DNA of 64,000 bases from CAVTWJ01 sp964525605 (GTDB lineage Bacteria; Oederibacteriota; Muellerivitia; Muellerivitales; Muellerivitaceae): positions 1 to 64,000 of the forward strand of contig CAZGKT010000008.1 in NCBI GenBank assembly GCA_964525605.1, given 5' to 3'. A model generated the notes under the pieces. The model searched no databases and was not told the DNA's origin. It saw only the letters and a program-made list of their open reading frames with translations. The translations under genes were made by a program, and so were the position numbers. Below are positions 23,427 to 32,829 of the stretch, piece by piece; the first letter of the stretch is position 1; every line of letters begins with the position of its first letter.

Positions 23427-25292
23427 TCACCCCTTCATCATGCCCTTGTAATAGGCGTTGGCCTTGGCCACGGCGGCGGGCTTTCCAATCGCTTTGATTC
23501 TTCCCTTCTCAATCACCATCACCTGGTCCGCGCCCTTGGCCAGGGCCGGGTGGTGGGTCAGGGCCAGCACGGTGCAGCGTCCCCTTAGGTCCTGGAGCAT
23601 CTTCAAAATGCGGGCTTCATTGGCCTGGTCCAGGTTGGCCGTGGCCTCATCCAGCACCATCAGCCGGGGCTTGGCCAGCAGGGCCCGGGCGATCTGGAGA
23701 CGTTGTCGTTCCCCCAACGAAAGGGGGCCGTGCCCATCGACCAAGAAAGTGTCCAAGCCTTGGGGTAGATGACGGACCACATCATCAAGGCAAGCCGCTT
23801 TCAAGGCATCCCAAATCTGACGTTCACCCGCATCGGGTACTTGGTAGCAAAGGTTCTCTTTCAAAGTCGCGCTGAACAAAACGCCGTCCGCTGAAACCAG
23901 GGACGTGGCCTTTCGCAAATCATCTTCGGAAAGTTCGTGGATATTCTGGCCATCCAAAAGGATCTTTCCTTTCGTGGCGGGTCTTAATCCCAAAATCAAT
24001 TCGGCCAGGGTGCTCTTGCCCGAACCGGAGGGGCCCACAAGCGCGTTCAACTTTCCCGGTAAAAGTTCAAAGGTGACCTGGTGAAGCACCTTGGCTCCGT
24101 GGCTGTAGCGGTAATCCAGGGCTTCCACTCGGACCCGGCCCGGCCCGGGCTGGAGGGATTCAATCCCAAAATTTTCGGGCTTGCGCACCGCCAGCCTTAA
24201 GCCCCGGCGGAAGGAACCCAAATGCTCCTGGATGATGACGCCCATTCCCGAAAGCGAATCCAGGGGGTTGTAGAGCTGGTCGATATAAGCCACCAACATC
24301 ACCACATCCCCCGGGGTTAATTGCTTTTCAAAAGCCTTCCAACCGCCCACCAAAAGAACCATGGCCTTGCTGGCCTGCACGAAAAAATCCTGCCCGAAAA
24401 GGGCCCAGGCTCCTAATCGGTCCCGTTGGACGGCATCCGCATAGGCCGAGTAAGTTTCTTTTTCAAGTGCAACCAATTCGTGCTGGGTGGCGCCGCTAGC
24501 GCGAACGGTCTTCAGACCCGCCAGGCTTTCGGAGATTCTTCCCGAGATGGATTGCCATTTCTGGTAGTAGGAATCCAGGTGGATCCCGAGGCGCTTGGTG
24601 GAGGCCACCGCCACCCAGACATAGAGGGGCAGGGGCGCCAGCGCCACCACCGCGAGCAGGCGGCTTTGGGAAAGCATGATCGCCAAAATGCCGACCAGGC
24701 TGATGACTTCCGGCCCGACCCTCAGGGCCAGCATGGTCACCACGGGCTCGACCTGTTCCACCTGGTCGACCTGCTTGGTCAAAAAGGAGGCCCGATCCGT
24801 ACTATCCCGGCTGAGGGGGAGATGAAGCGCCTTGCGGAAAGCCGCCAATATGACGGCCCGTTCCATGCCATGGCCCGCCCGGCTGGTCATGATTTCGGCC
24901 CAGGCCGTGGTGAAGGATGCCAGCAAGGAAATGAGAAGGAGTAGAACCACCACCACGATCAAAGTGGACATGGCCTGCTTGGGGGTACGGTGGGCGACCG
25001 TGTGCCGAGTGTGGGGAACTTTTGACTTCCAGGCTTCCACCAAGGTCGTTTCGGCCTGTTCGATGGAGGTATCGTCCACACTGTTTTTAACGAAAACACC
25101 GGCAACGTCGTTGACCGCTTCCCGGTAAAGGAGCGGCTGAATCAGGAGCAGGAGACTGGAAAAACCCGCCAAGGCCAAGATGCCCAAGAACAAATTGCGC
25201 TGTCTCATGGCCATCTTAAAAAGGCTCGTCAGCGGTCGGCCCGCGTCCAAATCCGCTTCCACCGCCGGCCCTTTTTCGAATTCAGGCTTCAC
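23427..25292 (-). CDS. ABC exporter, fused transmembrane and ATPase domains (MsbA/MDR-like half-transporter)
   Basis: A protein of 621 residues. The membrane domain has six predicted helices (residues about 30-330). The ATPase contains Walker A VGPSGSGKSTLAEL, signature LSLGERQRLQIARAL (LSLGE in place of LSGGQ), Walker B LMVLDEATANLD and H-loop ALTHHPAL. Such half-transporters work as homodimers, exporting lipids, drugs or peptides. The start is GTG with AAAGGGAC upstream. An unusual 11-unit repeat array lies 227 bp upstream of the start and could affect its transcription. The substrate is unknown. Confidence 0.92.
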   Translation of the reverse strand: MKPEFEKGPAVEADLDAGRPLTSLFKMAMRQRNLFLGILALAGFSSLLLLIQPLLYREAVNDVAGVFVKNSVDDTSIEQAETTLVEAWKSKVPHTRHTVAHRTPKQAMSTLIVVVVLLLLISLLASFTTAWAEIMTSRAGHGMERAVILAAFRKALHLPLSRDSTDRASFLTKQVDQVEQVEPVVTMLALRVGPEVISLVGILAIMLSQSRLLAVVALAPLPLYVWVAVASTKRLGIHLDSYYQKWQSISGRISESLAGLKTVRASGATQHELVALEKETYSAYADAVQRDRLGAWALFGQDFFVQASKAMVLLVGGWKAFEKQLTPGDVVMLVAYIDQLYNPLDSLSGMGVIIQEHLGSFRRGLRLAVRKPENFGIESLQPGPGRVRVEALDYRYSHGAKVLHQVTFELLPGKLNALVGPSGSGKSTLAELILGLRPATKGKILLDGQNIHELSEDDLRKATSLVSADGVLFSATLKENLCYQVPDAGERQIWDALKAACLDDVVRHLPQGLDTFLVDGHGPLSLGERQRLQIARALLAKPRLMVLDEATANLDQANEARILKMLQDLRGRCTVLALTHHPALAKGADQVMVIEKGRIKAIGKPAAVAKANAYYKGMMKG

Positions 25293-25518
25293 GAACCGTC
25301 CCTTTCTATTGGCGAATCTTGAAAGTGCATTTTTCGTATCGAAATCCTAATTCATCCCAGGCAAATTGCGGGATTTCTTTCTGTTTTAACCTTTCAACCA
25401 TTTCTCCATCAAGTTTTTGAAAATCCACACTCCCGGCCTATTGTTGAATTCCGGTTTTCTTGAAAATATTTCATGGAATTTAGGCTTGGAGACCTTGGTG
25501 GTATAAACCCGTCATTTC

Positions 25519-25739
25519 TGGCGGCATACCCCGGTTACCTGGCGGCATTAGCCTGATTCCTAGCGGCATTTGGGTTTTCTAGCCGCATTGGCCCGATTAT
25601 CCGGCGGCATGACAGGGTTTTCTGGCGGCATGAATCGGAATTTCTGGCGGAATTAGCCTGGTTACCTAGCGGCATGGTTGGGTTTCCTGGCGGCATGAAC
25701 GGGATTACCTAGCGGCATGACCCAGTTTTCTGGCGGCAT
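25519..25739. repeat. Helically phased array of eleven TNGCGGCAT units
   Basis: Cores (consensus T[G/A]GCGGCAT) start at 25519, 25540, 25561, 25580, 25602, 25623, 25645, 25667, 25688, 25710 and 25731. The period is 21-22 bp with one 19-bp step. Unit 4 reads TAGCCGCAT, unit 5 starts with C, and unit 7 reads TGGCGGAAT. The 12-13 bp between cores is partly conserved (GA..C.GG.TT), alternating TTTTC and TTACC before the core. Two helical turns per unit suggests a protein lined up on one face of the DNA. The rest of the 655-bp gap (25293-25947) between the ABC exporter and hypD shows no gene. Confidence 0.9.
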
Positions 25740-25947
25740 GAAGTTTATTGAAGCGAAAGGAACTTCAAGAACCTGGCCACGGCCCTGGAATTTCAAAGCC
25801 AAACCTCCAATGGGGTGTGACCATTCCGATTTTTCAGCTTACAGGGCGGGCATCCTTATCGAAAATCCAATTATCATTGGTGGTGGTTTCATTAAATTTG
25901 TTAACGATCTTGGCGTGGGTAACGGCATTGGGTTGTGATAGCTGAAC

Positions 25948-27051
25948 TCAGACGGATTCCAATGTCTCCGCCCTGCGATATCGGTAATAGGCCGAGCAGG
26001 CGCCTTCGGTGGAGACCATGGGCGCTCCCAGGGGATGTTCGGGGGTACAGCGGGTGCCAAAGGCCGGGCACTGGGCGGGTTTCTTGATGCCCAGCAAGAT
26101 CTGGCCGCTGATGCATTCGGTGCTTTCTTCGGCCGTGACGTGGGCCACGCCAAACCTTTCTTCCGCGTCAAAGAAACGGTAGTTGTCGTTCAGGGCCCAG
26201 CCGCTCTTCGGGATTTCGCCGATTCCCCGCCACTTCTTGTTCACCACCTGGAACACTTCCTTGATCACCTTCAAAGCCTCGACATTTCCTTCTTTTAGCA
26301 CCGACCGGGCGTACTGGTTCTCGACTACGTGTCTTCCCTCTTCCAACTGTTTCACGCACATGTAGGTGCCCTGGAGGATATCCAGGGGCTCAAAGCCGGT
26401 CACTACGATGGGAACCTTGTACTTTTCGGCTATCGGCGGGTACTGCTCCCATCCCATGATAGTGCAGACATGGCCCGCAGCCAGGTAACCCTGCACGCGG
26501 TTTTCAGGCGAGGAGAGGATGGCTTCCATGGCGGGAGGTACCAGCACGTGCGAGGCTAGGAGGGAAAAGTTCTTGAGACCCAAGGCTTTCGCCTGCACCA
26601 CGGCCATAGCGTTGGCAGGCGCGGTTGTTTCAAAACCCACAGCAAAAAAGACGACCTGCTTGTCGGGATTCTGTTTGGCGATCTTGACCGCGTCGAGGGG
26701 AGAGTAAACCAGCTTCACCTGCCCGCCGTTGGCCTTCACCGAAAGCAGGTCCTTATTTGATCCGGGCACCCGCATCATGTCGCCGAAAGAGCAGAAGATA
26801 ACTTCGGGGCGGGCGGCGATCTCGACCGCCTTGTTGATGACCTCCACCGGCGTCACGCATACCGGGCATCCCGGGCCGTGCACCAGGGAGATCTGGGGTG
26901 GAAGCAGATCTTCCAGCCCGTAGCGGGCGATGGAATGGGTCTGGCCCCCGCAGATTTCCATAATGACCCAGGGCTTGGTGGTGATCTGCTTGATGGATTC
27001 GGCAAGCTTCAGGCAGGCGGGGCCATCCCGAAACTCATCGACATATTTCAT
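25948..27051 (-). CDS. hypD: Hydrogenase maturation protein HypD
   Basis: An iron-sulfur protein of 367 residues that holds the Fe(CN)2CO fragment with HypC. Conserved blocks are present: MEICGGQTHSIARYG, VHGPGCPVCVTPVEVIN, VGFETTAPANA and, at the C-terminus, cysteine motifs for the [4Fe-4S] cluster (ISGQILLGIKKPAQCPAFG, then CTPEHPLGAPM). Its ATG overlaps the hypC stop by 4 bp. It is the last gene of the long minus-strand transcript that starts with hoxE. Confidence 0.97.
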   Translation of the reverse strand: MKYVDEFRDGPACLKLAESIKQITTKPWVIMEICGGQTHSIARYGLEDLLPPQISLVHGPGCPVCVTPVEVINKAVEIAARPEVIFCSFGDMMRVPGSNKDLLSVKANGGQVKLVYSPLDAVKIAKQNPDKQVVFFAVGFETTAPANAMAVVQAKALGLKNFSLLASHVLVPPAMEAILSSPENRVQGYLAAGHVCTIMGWEQYPPIAEKYKVPIVVTGFEPLDILQGTYMCVKQLEEGRHVVENQYARSVLKEGNVEALKVIKEVFQVVNKKWRGIGEIPKSGWALNDNYRFFDAEERFGVAHVTAEESTECISGQILLGIKKPAQCPAFGTRCTPEHPLGAPMVSTEGACSAYYRYRRAETLESV

Positions 27052-27296
27052 TGCGCGCCCTCGTTGGCCAGGGCTTTCAACTGCTGGAAATCCTCAAGGG
27101 TTTGCTTGGCTTCTTCCTCATCCAACAGACTAATGGCGACTCCGACGTGAACGATCACGTAATCCCCCACCTTAGCCTGGGGCAAACAGGAGAGGGAAAC
27201 CTCACGGGCCACCCCGTCAAAATCCACCTTGGCCGTACGGAAGAGGGGGTCATCCCCCGTGACCGTCATGATTTTTCCCGGAATTGCTAAACACAT
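27048..27296 (-). CDS. hypC: Hydrogenase assembly chaperone HypC
   Basis: A chaperone of 82 residues of the HypC/HupF family. It starts MCLAIPGKIM; Cys2, exposed after Met removal, binds the iron fragment and the large-subunit precursor. DYVIVHVGVAISLLDEEEA completes the OB-like fold. It lies between hypF (70 bp upstream) and hypD (4-bp overlap). It is the only HypC in the window, so it probably serves all three large subunits. Confidence 0.96.
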   Translation of the reverse strand: MCLAIPGKIMTVTGDDPLFRTAKVDFDGVAREVSLSCLPQAKVGDYVIVHVGVAISLLDEEEAKQTLEDFQQLKALANEGAQ

Positions 27297-27366
27297 GTAA
27301 GGCTCCTTCGAAGTCTTCTGGTCGCTTATCTTAACCCAGAGGATGTGAAGAACAACGTGACGGGGG

Positions 27367-29685
27367 TCATTTGTTCTTGAGAATTTTTCTCGCGTAGGCG
27401 GCCTGGCCCAGGGCCAATCCTCCGTCGTTGGGGGGCACCTGCTGGTGCCAATAGGGGGTGAATCCCTCTTCTTTCAGACGCCGGACGGCGCCCTCGGCCA
27501 GATATCGGTTCTGGAAACAGCCCCCGCTCAAAAGCACCTGGGGGCAACCTTCCTTCTTGGCGGCATCGACCAGGCATTCCAAAAGAGCATTGTGGAACCG
27601 ACTGGAAATGACCCCGACTTGGACCTTGTTCCTCACGTCATTCAGGATCTCCTTGATCATCGGTTCCCAGTCGAGGATAAATCCAACCCCGGAGAGCAAT
27701 AAAGGAAAGGGATATCGTTCATCGGTGGCATGTCCATGGAGCGCAAACTCCAGCGACATGGCGGCGTCGCCCTCGAACCGGCTCTTCTGGCATAAACCGG
27801 CTAGCGAGGAAACCGCGTCGAACAACCGGCCCATGCTGGAGGTTCGGGGAATGTCGGGGCTCTTGAGGAGTTTCTTCATCACCAGTATTTCGGTCGGTTC
27901 AAAGGCCATGATCGAGGGGATGTCATACCAGGTGAAGCATTCCTCCAAGCCCATCTCATAGAGAACACCAAGTGCGCAGCGCCTTGGTTCCCTCGCGGCC
28001 TGGTCCCCTCCCGGTAAGGAGAAGGGCCGAAGGTGGCCCACCCGTTCGTCTTTTTCACCAAGGCGGAAAAACTCCCCGCCCCAGATGGTCTGATCGTCCC
28101 CTAAGCCCGTGCCGTCCCAGGCCGCGCCGAAGGCTGGACCAGTCACATGGTTCTCGGCGGCGCAGGCGTAAAGATGGGCCAGGTGATGCTGGACCTTGAT
28201 CAAGGGCCAGCCCGATTCCTGGCCCCGGCGGGTAGATGGGTAATCGGGGTGCAGATCCACCACGGCGGTCGTGGGGTCGGCCTCGTAAAGCTTCGGCAGG
28301 TCGGAGAGCGATTTCTCGAAAACCTCCATCGAGGGCAGGGTGCCGAGGTCGCCCAGGTGCTGGCTTAAGAAGACCTTGTCGTCCTTGGCCAGGGCCACGG
28401 TGTTCTTGAGGTAGGCCCCGAAAGCCAGAACGGTTTCCCCCGTTTCCTTCAGCACGACCGGAAGGGGCGCGTAGCCCCGGGCCCGGCGGAGGATCTGCGG
28501 TTTTCCCATGAGGACCCGGGTGACTGAATCATCCATGGGCCGGGCGATGGGCCGGTTATGGACCAGGAATAGATCGGCCAGGCCCTTCAAGCGTTCCAGT
28601 GCTTCCTTCTCCTCAAAACATATCGGCTCCTCGGACAGGTTGCCGCTGGTGGCCACCACCGGGAAACCCAGGTCCCTCATCAAGAGATGATGCAGGGGGG
28701 TTGTGGGAAGCATAACGCCCAGCTGGGGATTGCCCGGCGCGACCCCTTCGGTGAGCCGTTCGGCCCCCTCATTTTTAAAAACCAACACGATGGGGGCGGC
28801 GGGGGAAAGCAGAAGAGCCTCCTCCTCCCCGTTGACGCGGCAGGCTTTTTTGATCTCTTCGATCGAAGGGAACATCACCGCGAAGGGTTTGGCTTCCCGG
28901 TGCTTACGGGTGCGCAGGAGCTCTACCGATTCCCTGTTTCGAGCGTCGCAGAGAAGCTGGAAACCTCCCAGGCCTTTCAGGGCCACAATTTGGCCCTGGC
29001 GGACGGCATCTTCCGCAAGTTTCAACGCTTCTTCTTTCCCAGCGAGTATCCTTCTTTCCGGGTCCCCCCCCAAAAGGGGGTCCCAGGCTTCCAGTCGGGG
29101 GCCGCATTGGGCGCAGGCCGTGGGCTGGGCATGGAACCGGCGATCCTTCGGATCCTTATACTCTTTCAAGCATTCCGGGCAGAGGGCGAAGGCCCTCATG
29201 GTGGTGTGGGGACGGTCGTAGGGAATCTGTTCGATGATGGAAAAACGGGGGCCGCAATGGGTGCAGTTGGTGAAGGGATAACGGAACCGCCGGTCGGCGG
29301 GATCGAATATTTCCTTTACGCAATCCGGGCAGACGGCCAGATCGGGAAGTACCTGGACGGTTTTGGATCCGGTGGAGTCGCTTTCCCGAATTTCGAAGGA
29401 AACATATCCCCGGGGCGGGAGAAACTGGACGGAGAGATCCTCGATCGTGGATTGAGGGGGCTTCTCATCCCTCAGGCGCTTTAAAAATATTTCGAGATTC
29501 GCGGGAAGTCCTTCCGCCTCAGCCTCCACCCCCGCCGGGCCGTTCAAGACGTAGCCTTTTAAGGAAAGTTCTTTCGCCAACCGGTACACGAAGGGTCGAA
29601 AACCCACTCCCTGTACCGTGCCGGTGACGCGAACTTTGACGAGGGAAATCGGCGGGGGCGGATCATTGGTTTTCGTTTCTTTCAT
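27367..29685 (-). CDS. hypF: Carbamoyltransferase HypF
   Basis: A protein of about 772 residues with the full HypF order. It begins with an N-terminal acylphosphatase domain (VTGTVQGVGFRPFVYRLA). Two zinc-finger repeats follow, each CPxC-x18-CxxCG (CPDCVKEIFDP, then CTHCG; CPECLKEYKDP, then CAQCG). A YrdC-like domain comes next (LKGLGGFQLLCDA, ATSGNLSEEPI), then the Kae1-like carbamoyltransferase with HHLAHLYACAAEN and LSGGCFQNRYL. It carbamoylates the HypE C-terminal Cys from carbamoyl phosphate and ATP. The ATG at 29685 has GAGGGG eight bases upstream and is preferred to the start 15 bases earlier. Confidence 0.97.
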   Translation of the reverse strand: MKETKTNDPPPPISLVKVRVTGTVQGVGFRPFVYRLAKELSLKGYVLNGPAGVEAEAEGLPANLEIFLKRLRDEKPPQSTIEDLSVQFLPPRGYVSFEIRESDSTGSKTVQVLPDLAVCPDCVKEIFDPADRRFRYPFTNCTHCGPRFSIIEQIPYDRPHTTMRAFALCPECLKEYKDPKDRRFHAQPTACAQCGPRLEAWDPLLGGDPERRILAGKEEALKLAEDAVRQGQIVALKGLGGFQLLCDARNRESVELLRTRKHREAKPFAVMFPSIEEIKKACRVNGEEEALLLSPAAPIVLVFKNEGAERLTEGVAPGNPQLGVMLPTTPLHHLLMRDLGFPVVATSGNLSEEPICFEEKEALERLKGLADLFLVHNRPIARPMDDSVTRVLMGKPQILRRARGYAPLPVVLKETGETVLAFGAYLKNTVALAKDDKVFLSQHLGDLGTLPSMEVFEKSLSDLPKLYEADPTTAVVDLHPDYPSTRRGQESGWPLIKVQHHLAHLYACAAENHVTGPAFGAAWDGTGLGDDQTIWGGEFFRLGEKDERVGHLRPFSLPGGDQAAREPRRCALGVLYEMGLEECFTWYDIPSIMAFEPTEILVMKKLLKSPDIPRTSSMGRLFDAVSSLAGLCQKSRFEGDAAMSLEFALHGHATDERYPFPLLLSGVGFILDWEPMIKEILNDVRNKVQVGVISSRFHNALLECLVDAAKKEGCPQVLLSGGCFQNRYLAEGAVRRLKEEGFTPYWHQQVPPNDGGLALGQAAYARKILKNK

Positions 29686-29726
29686 CGTGGTTCCCCTCAT
29701 AACTCAACCCATCGCCCTTTTAAAAG

Positions 29727-30152
29727 CTACTCTTGAATCCATTGAAGAGCCGCCTCCACCGCCTCATCCAGGGCCTGGCGGGTGGCGGGTGAAAAGCTTT
29801 CGGTGAATTCGAACGACTGGGCCGGAACGCGGCAAAGATAAACCTGGGGGCTGGAATCGTAAAGGATTCGGGAGAGTTGCAGCAGGGATTCGGGCGATAA
29901 ATGATGGGTAGAGGAGGAGGCGTTGGCTTTCGGGTCCACCTTTTCGATCCGAACCTGCCGGCCTTGAGGGTCCGCGTCGATGAGGAGGATTCTCTCGTAA
30001 GAACCCCATTCCTCAATCAATTCCACGTTGAGCTGCTGCGAGGTTCGCGTCTCCACGCCGGGAATTTCCCGGGCTTCCAGCCTGCGCGCCACTTCCCAAC
30101 CCGCCGCGTCGTCGCCTCGGGTGGGGTTGCCGAACCCCAGCACCAGCACCAT
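29727..30152 (-). CDS. Hydrogenase maturation endopeptidase (HoxW/HyaD family)
   Basis: A protease of 141 residues. The Ni-sensing acidic residues appear in GFGNPTRGDDAAG and LIDADPQG, and the histidine in STHHLSPESLL. These proteases remove the C-terminal peptide of the large subunit after Ni insertion. The gene follows hoxH by 1 bp, so HoxH is its likely substrate; HoxH keeps a C-terminal extension. It sits 41 bp upstream of hypF. Confidence 0.93.
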   Translation of the reverse strand: MVLVLGFGNPTRGDDAAGWEVARRLEAREIPGVETRTSQQLNVELIEEWGSYERILLIDADPQGRQVRIEKVDPKANASSSTHHLSPESLLQLSRILYDSSPQVYLCRVPAQSFEFTESFSPATRQALDEAVEAALQWIQE

Positions 30153-30153
30153 G

Positions 30154-31587
30154 TTAGTTCCTCTCCACGCTCCTGATCAGGTTCCCCTGATGGTCGTGGA
30201 TTTTCAAGACCATCGGCATGGAACCCAGCGCGTGGGTTGAGCAGGAAAGACAAGGATCGTAACAGCGGATGGCCGCCTCGACCCGGTTCAGCGCCCCTTC
30301 CTTCACGTCGGCCCCCTTGATGTACTGGCGGGCCACTTCCAGCACCGAGCGGTTCATCGAGGGGTTGTTTTGCCCCGTGGCGATTAGAAGATTGACCTTT
30401 AACAGTTGGCCGTTGGCGTCAACCTTGTAATGGTGAAAAAGCGTACCCCGGGGAGCTTCGGCACAGCCGACACCCTCCAACTGGTTGCGGGAAGCCACGA
30501 CGTGGACATCGGTTGAGAGGATGTCTTTATCATTCAAGATCATCCCGATTTCCTCGACACAGGCCAGGGTCTCGATTAATCGGGCGTAGTGATAGAAGAA
30601 TGTGCCGTTGACCGCCCGGCCCTTCCCCAGACCCTTGAACAACTCGAATTCGGATTGCGCCTTCGGCGTCTTCATTTTTGAGGCGACATTCAGCCGCGAA
30701 AGAGGTCCCACCCGGTAGATGCCCTGCGGATATCCCAAAGGCTTGTAATAAGGATACTTCAGGTACGAGAAATCCACCGGCATCTCGGAAATGTAGTTCA
30801 GATAATCCGCCGGGTTGACCTGATCGATCACGATTTTGCCATCCGGCCCCACCCAGCGCAATTTACCGTCATAGAGTTCGTGGGTTCCATCCGGTCCCAC
30901 CAGGCCCATGTGCAGGGTGTCGCTGGGCGCGAAGGTTTCCACCTCTTCCTTATGAGTGTGCATATAGTCTTTCAGAAGCTTCAAACCGATCTGGGAAGTT
31001 TCCAGAGCCTCCGGAATCCACTTTAAGAGGGTTTCCTTGCTCTCGGGCCTTATGGGGTTGGTCATTCCCCCGGCGATGATCCCGTCGGTATGGATCTTTT
31101 TTCCGGTCAGGTGTTGTGAAATTTCCTGGCCGAATTTGCGCAGGCGGATTCCCTTTTTGGCTACATCGGGAAATTTGGCGGCCAGGCCCACGACGTTGCG
31201 AAGGGCCGGGTCCGAATCCCACCCCAGCAAAAAGTCGGGGGCGGAAAGATAAAAGAAGGAAAGCGCGTGGGAGGAAAGCTGCTGTCCCAACTGCATCAAC
31301 CGGCGCAGCTTGACCGCCGTATCCGGAATGGCTACCCGCTGGATCGAATCACAGGCCTTGGCACTGGCGATGGAATGGGACACCGGACAGATACCGCAAA
31401 TGCGCGGGGTGATGACTGGCATCTCGGTGTAGAGGCGGCCTTCACAGAACTTTTCGAAACCCCGGAATTCATCAACATGAAACTGAGCGTCGGAAACCCC
31501 GCCCTGGTCATCCAGGAAAAGTGAAATTTTCGCGTGACCCTCAATACGGGTCACGGGATTGATTTTGATAATTTTGGCTTCAGCCAT
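30154..31587 (-). CDS. hoxH: NAD-reducing [NiFe]-hydrogenase large subunit HoxH (group 3d)
   Basis: A protein of 477 residues with both Ni-binding motifs: TPRICGICPVSHSIAS near residue 62 and DPCLSCSTHALGSMP near residue 452. The tail after the final CxxCxxH (ALGSMPMVLKIHDHQGNL and five more residues) is the extension normally cut off after His. The N-terminal INPVTRIEGHAKI is family-typical. Its place in a hoxEFUYH cluster makes it the catalytic subunit of a bidirectional NAD(H)-linked hydrogenase. It overlaps hoxY by 8 bp. Confidence 0.96.
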   Translation of the reverse strand: MAEAKIIKINPVTRIEGHAKISLFLDDQGGVSDAQFHVDEFRGFEKFCEGRLYTEMPVITPRICGICPVSHSIASAKACDSIQRVAIPDTAVKLRRLMQLGQQLSSHALSFFYLSAPDFLLGWDSDPALRNVVGLAAKFPDVAKKGIRLRKFGQEISQHLTGKKIHTDGIIAGGMTNPIRPESKETLLKWIPEALETSQIGLKLLKDYMHTHKEEVETFAPSDTLHMGLVGPDGTHELYDGKLRWVGPDGKIVIDQVNPADYLNYISEMPVDFSYLKYPYYKPLGYPQGIYRVGPLSRLNVASKMKTPKAQSEFELFKGLGKGRAVNGTFFYHYARLIETLACVEEIGMILNDKDILSTDVHVVASRNQLEGVGCAEAPRGTLFHHYKVDANGQLLKVNLLIATGQNNPSMNRSVLEVARQYIKGADVKEGALNRVEAAIRCYDPCLSCSTHALGSMPMVLKIHDHQGNLIRSVERN

Positions 31588-32125
31588 ATGCGGCCTTCCT
31601 TTCGTTGGGGAGGTCGGGAACCTTATCGGTTAAAAGGGCGAAAAGAACCTCGAAAATCAGGTCCGCGTCCGGCGGACATCCGGGCAGGTAATAATCCACC
31701 TTCACGACCTGGTGCAGGGGCATGACCTTGGGCAACAGGGGAGAGACGCCCAGGCCGTCGCCGGGAGGGAGCTTCCCCGGAACATTGCTTTCGGCTTCCA
31801 CATAGGCCCTTCGCAAACACACATCGGTGCCGATTTGGTTGCGGAGAGAGGGCACGTTGGAGGTGACGGCGCAATCGCCAAAGGCCACCAAAATCTTGGC
31901 GTTTTCTCGGATATGCTTGATCTCGGCCAGATGCTCCTCGCTGGAGATGGCGCCTTCCACCAACGCGATATCCACGGGGGGAAAGTCTTTCCCATCCACC
32001 ACCGGGCTTTTCACGATGTCGGCCAGTTTCACCACTTCCAAGAGCCTTTCGTCAATGTCCAAGAGGGACATGTGGCAGCCCGAACAACCGCCCAGCCAGA
32101 CCGTTCCGATCTTTTTCTTGCTCAT
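31580..32125 (-). CDS. hoxY: NAD-reducing hydrogenase small subunit HoxY
   Basis: A product of 181 residues with only the proximal [4Fe-4S] cluster, as in HoxY. Ligands lie in WLGGCSGCHMSLLDID, VAFGDCAVTSN and YLPGCPPDADLIF. It pairs with HoxH and carries electrons toward HoxU. There is no Tat signal, so it is cytosolic. It overlaps both neighbours (4 bp with hoxU, 8 bp with hoxH). Confidence 0.95.
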   Translation of the reverse strand: MSKKKIGTVWLGGCSGCHMSLLDIDERLLEVVKLADIVKSPVVDGKDFPPVDIALVEGAISSEEHLAEIKHIRENAKILVAFGDCAVTSNVPSLRNQIGTDVCLRRAYVEAESNVPGKLPPGDGLGVSPLLPKVMPLHQVVKVDYYLPGCPPDADLIFEVLFALLTDKVPDLPNERKAAYG

Positions 32126-32829
32126 GGCTCATTCCTTTTTTCGACCAGTTCCGACACCAATTGGGGGAAACGTAAAAGTTTTCCCTGGGAGGCTTCTTTC
32201 GGCCAGATCGCGCCCACCGGGCAGACCATGCTGCACTTCCCGCACCAGGTGCAAGCGGTCGAGGAAGTCCAGGATTCGTGAAAACCCGATACGATGCGCG
32301 AATCGGCCCCGCGCCCCATCACGTCCCACACATGGGCGCCTTCCACTTCGTCGCACACTCTCACGCAGCGGGTGCACATGACGCATCGGTTGTGGTCGAT
32401 CACGTAGCGGGGATGGGAAAGGTCCATCTCCGCCTTGGGTTGAAGATAGGGGAAACGCACATGCTCCATCCCGACCGACTTGGCCAGGTCCTGAAGCTCG
32501 CAATTGTTGTTGGCTACGCAGATGGCGCAGATATGATTGCGCTCCGAGAAAAGGAGTTCCACGATCATCTTGCGGTACTTTTGCAGTTTCTCCGTTTGGG
32601 TAAAGATTTTCTGGTTCGGATGAACCTGCGTCACGCAGGTGGGCAGGAGCTTGTTCACCCCTTCCACCTCGACCAGACACAAACGGCAGGCCCCCATCTC
32701 GGTCAGCCCATCGAAATGACAGAGGGTCGGAATAAAAATGTCGTTTTTGCGGCAGGCTTCCAGAACGGTCTGACCCGGCAATGCCTGGATTTCGCGGCCA
32801 TCGATCGTCAGGGTGAATGGTTCGGCCAT
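32122..32829 (-). CDS. hoxU: Hydrogenase diaphorase iron-sulfur subunit HoxU
   Basis: A product of 235 residues, like the N-terminal part of NuoG. The [2Fe-2S] ferredoxin fold has CHFDGLTEMGACRLCLVEV and PTCVTQV. The His-Cys3 [4Fe-4S] site follows in HICAICVANNNCEL. Two [4Fe-4S] motifs come next: CVMCTRCVRVCDEVEG and CTWCGKCSMVCPVGAIW. It wires HoxHY to HoxF. Its start codon shares one base with the hoxF stop (TAATG), a sign of tight coupling. Confidence 0.95.
   Translation of the reverse strand: MAEPFTLTIDGREIQALPGQTVLEACRKNDIFIPTLCHFDGLTEMGACRLCLVEVEGVNKLLPTCVTQVHPNQKIFTQTEKLQKYRKMIVELLFSERNHICAICVANNNCELQDLAKSVGMEHVRFPYLQPKAEMDLSHPRYVIDHNRCVMCTRCVRVCDEVEGAHVWDVMGRGADSRIVSGFHESWTSSTACTWCGKCSMVCPVGAIWPKEASQGKLLRFPQLVSELVEKRNEP

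Noticed and set aside
25519..25739. CRISPR array
   Set aside because: The repeated core is only 9 bp, the intervals are 12-13 bp and themselves partly conserved, and no cas genes are present. The Fe-S nuclease at 43337 is not in a cas context.
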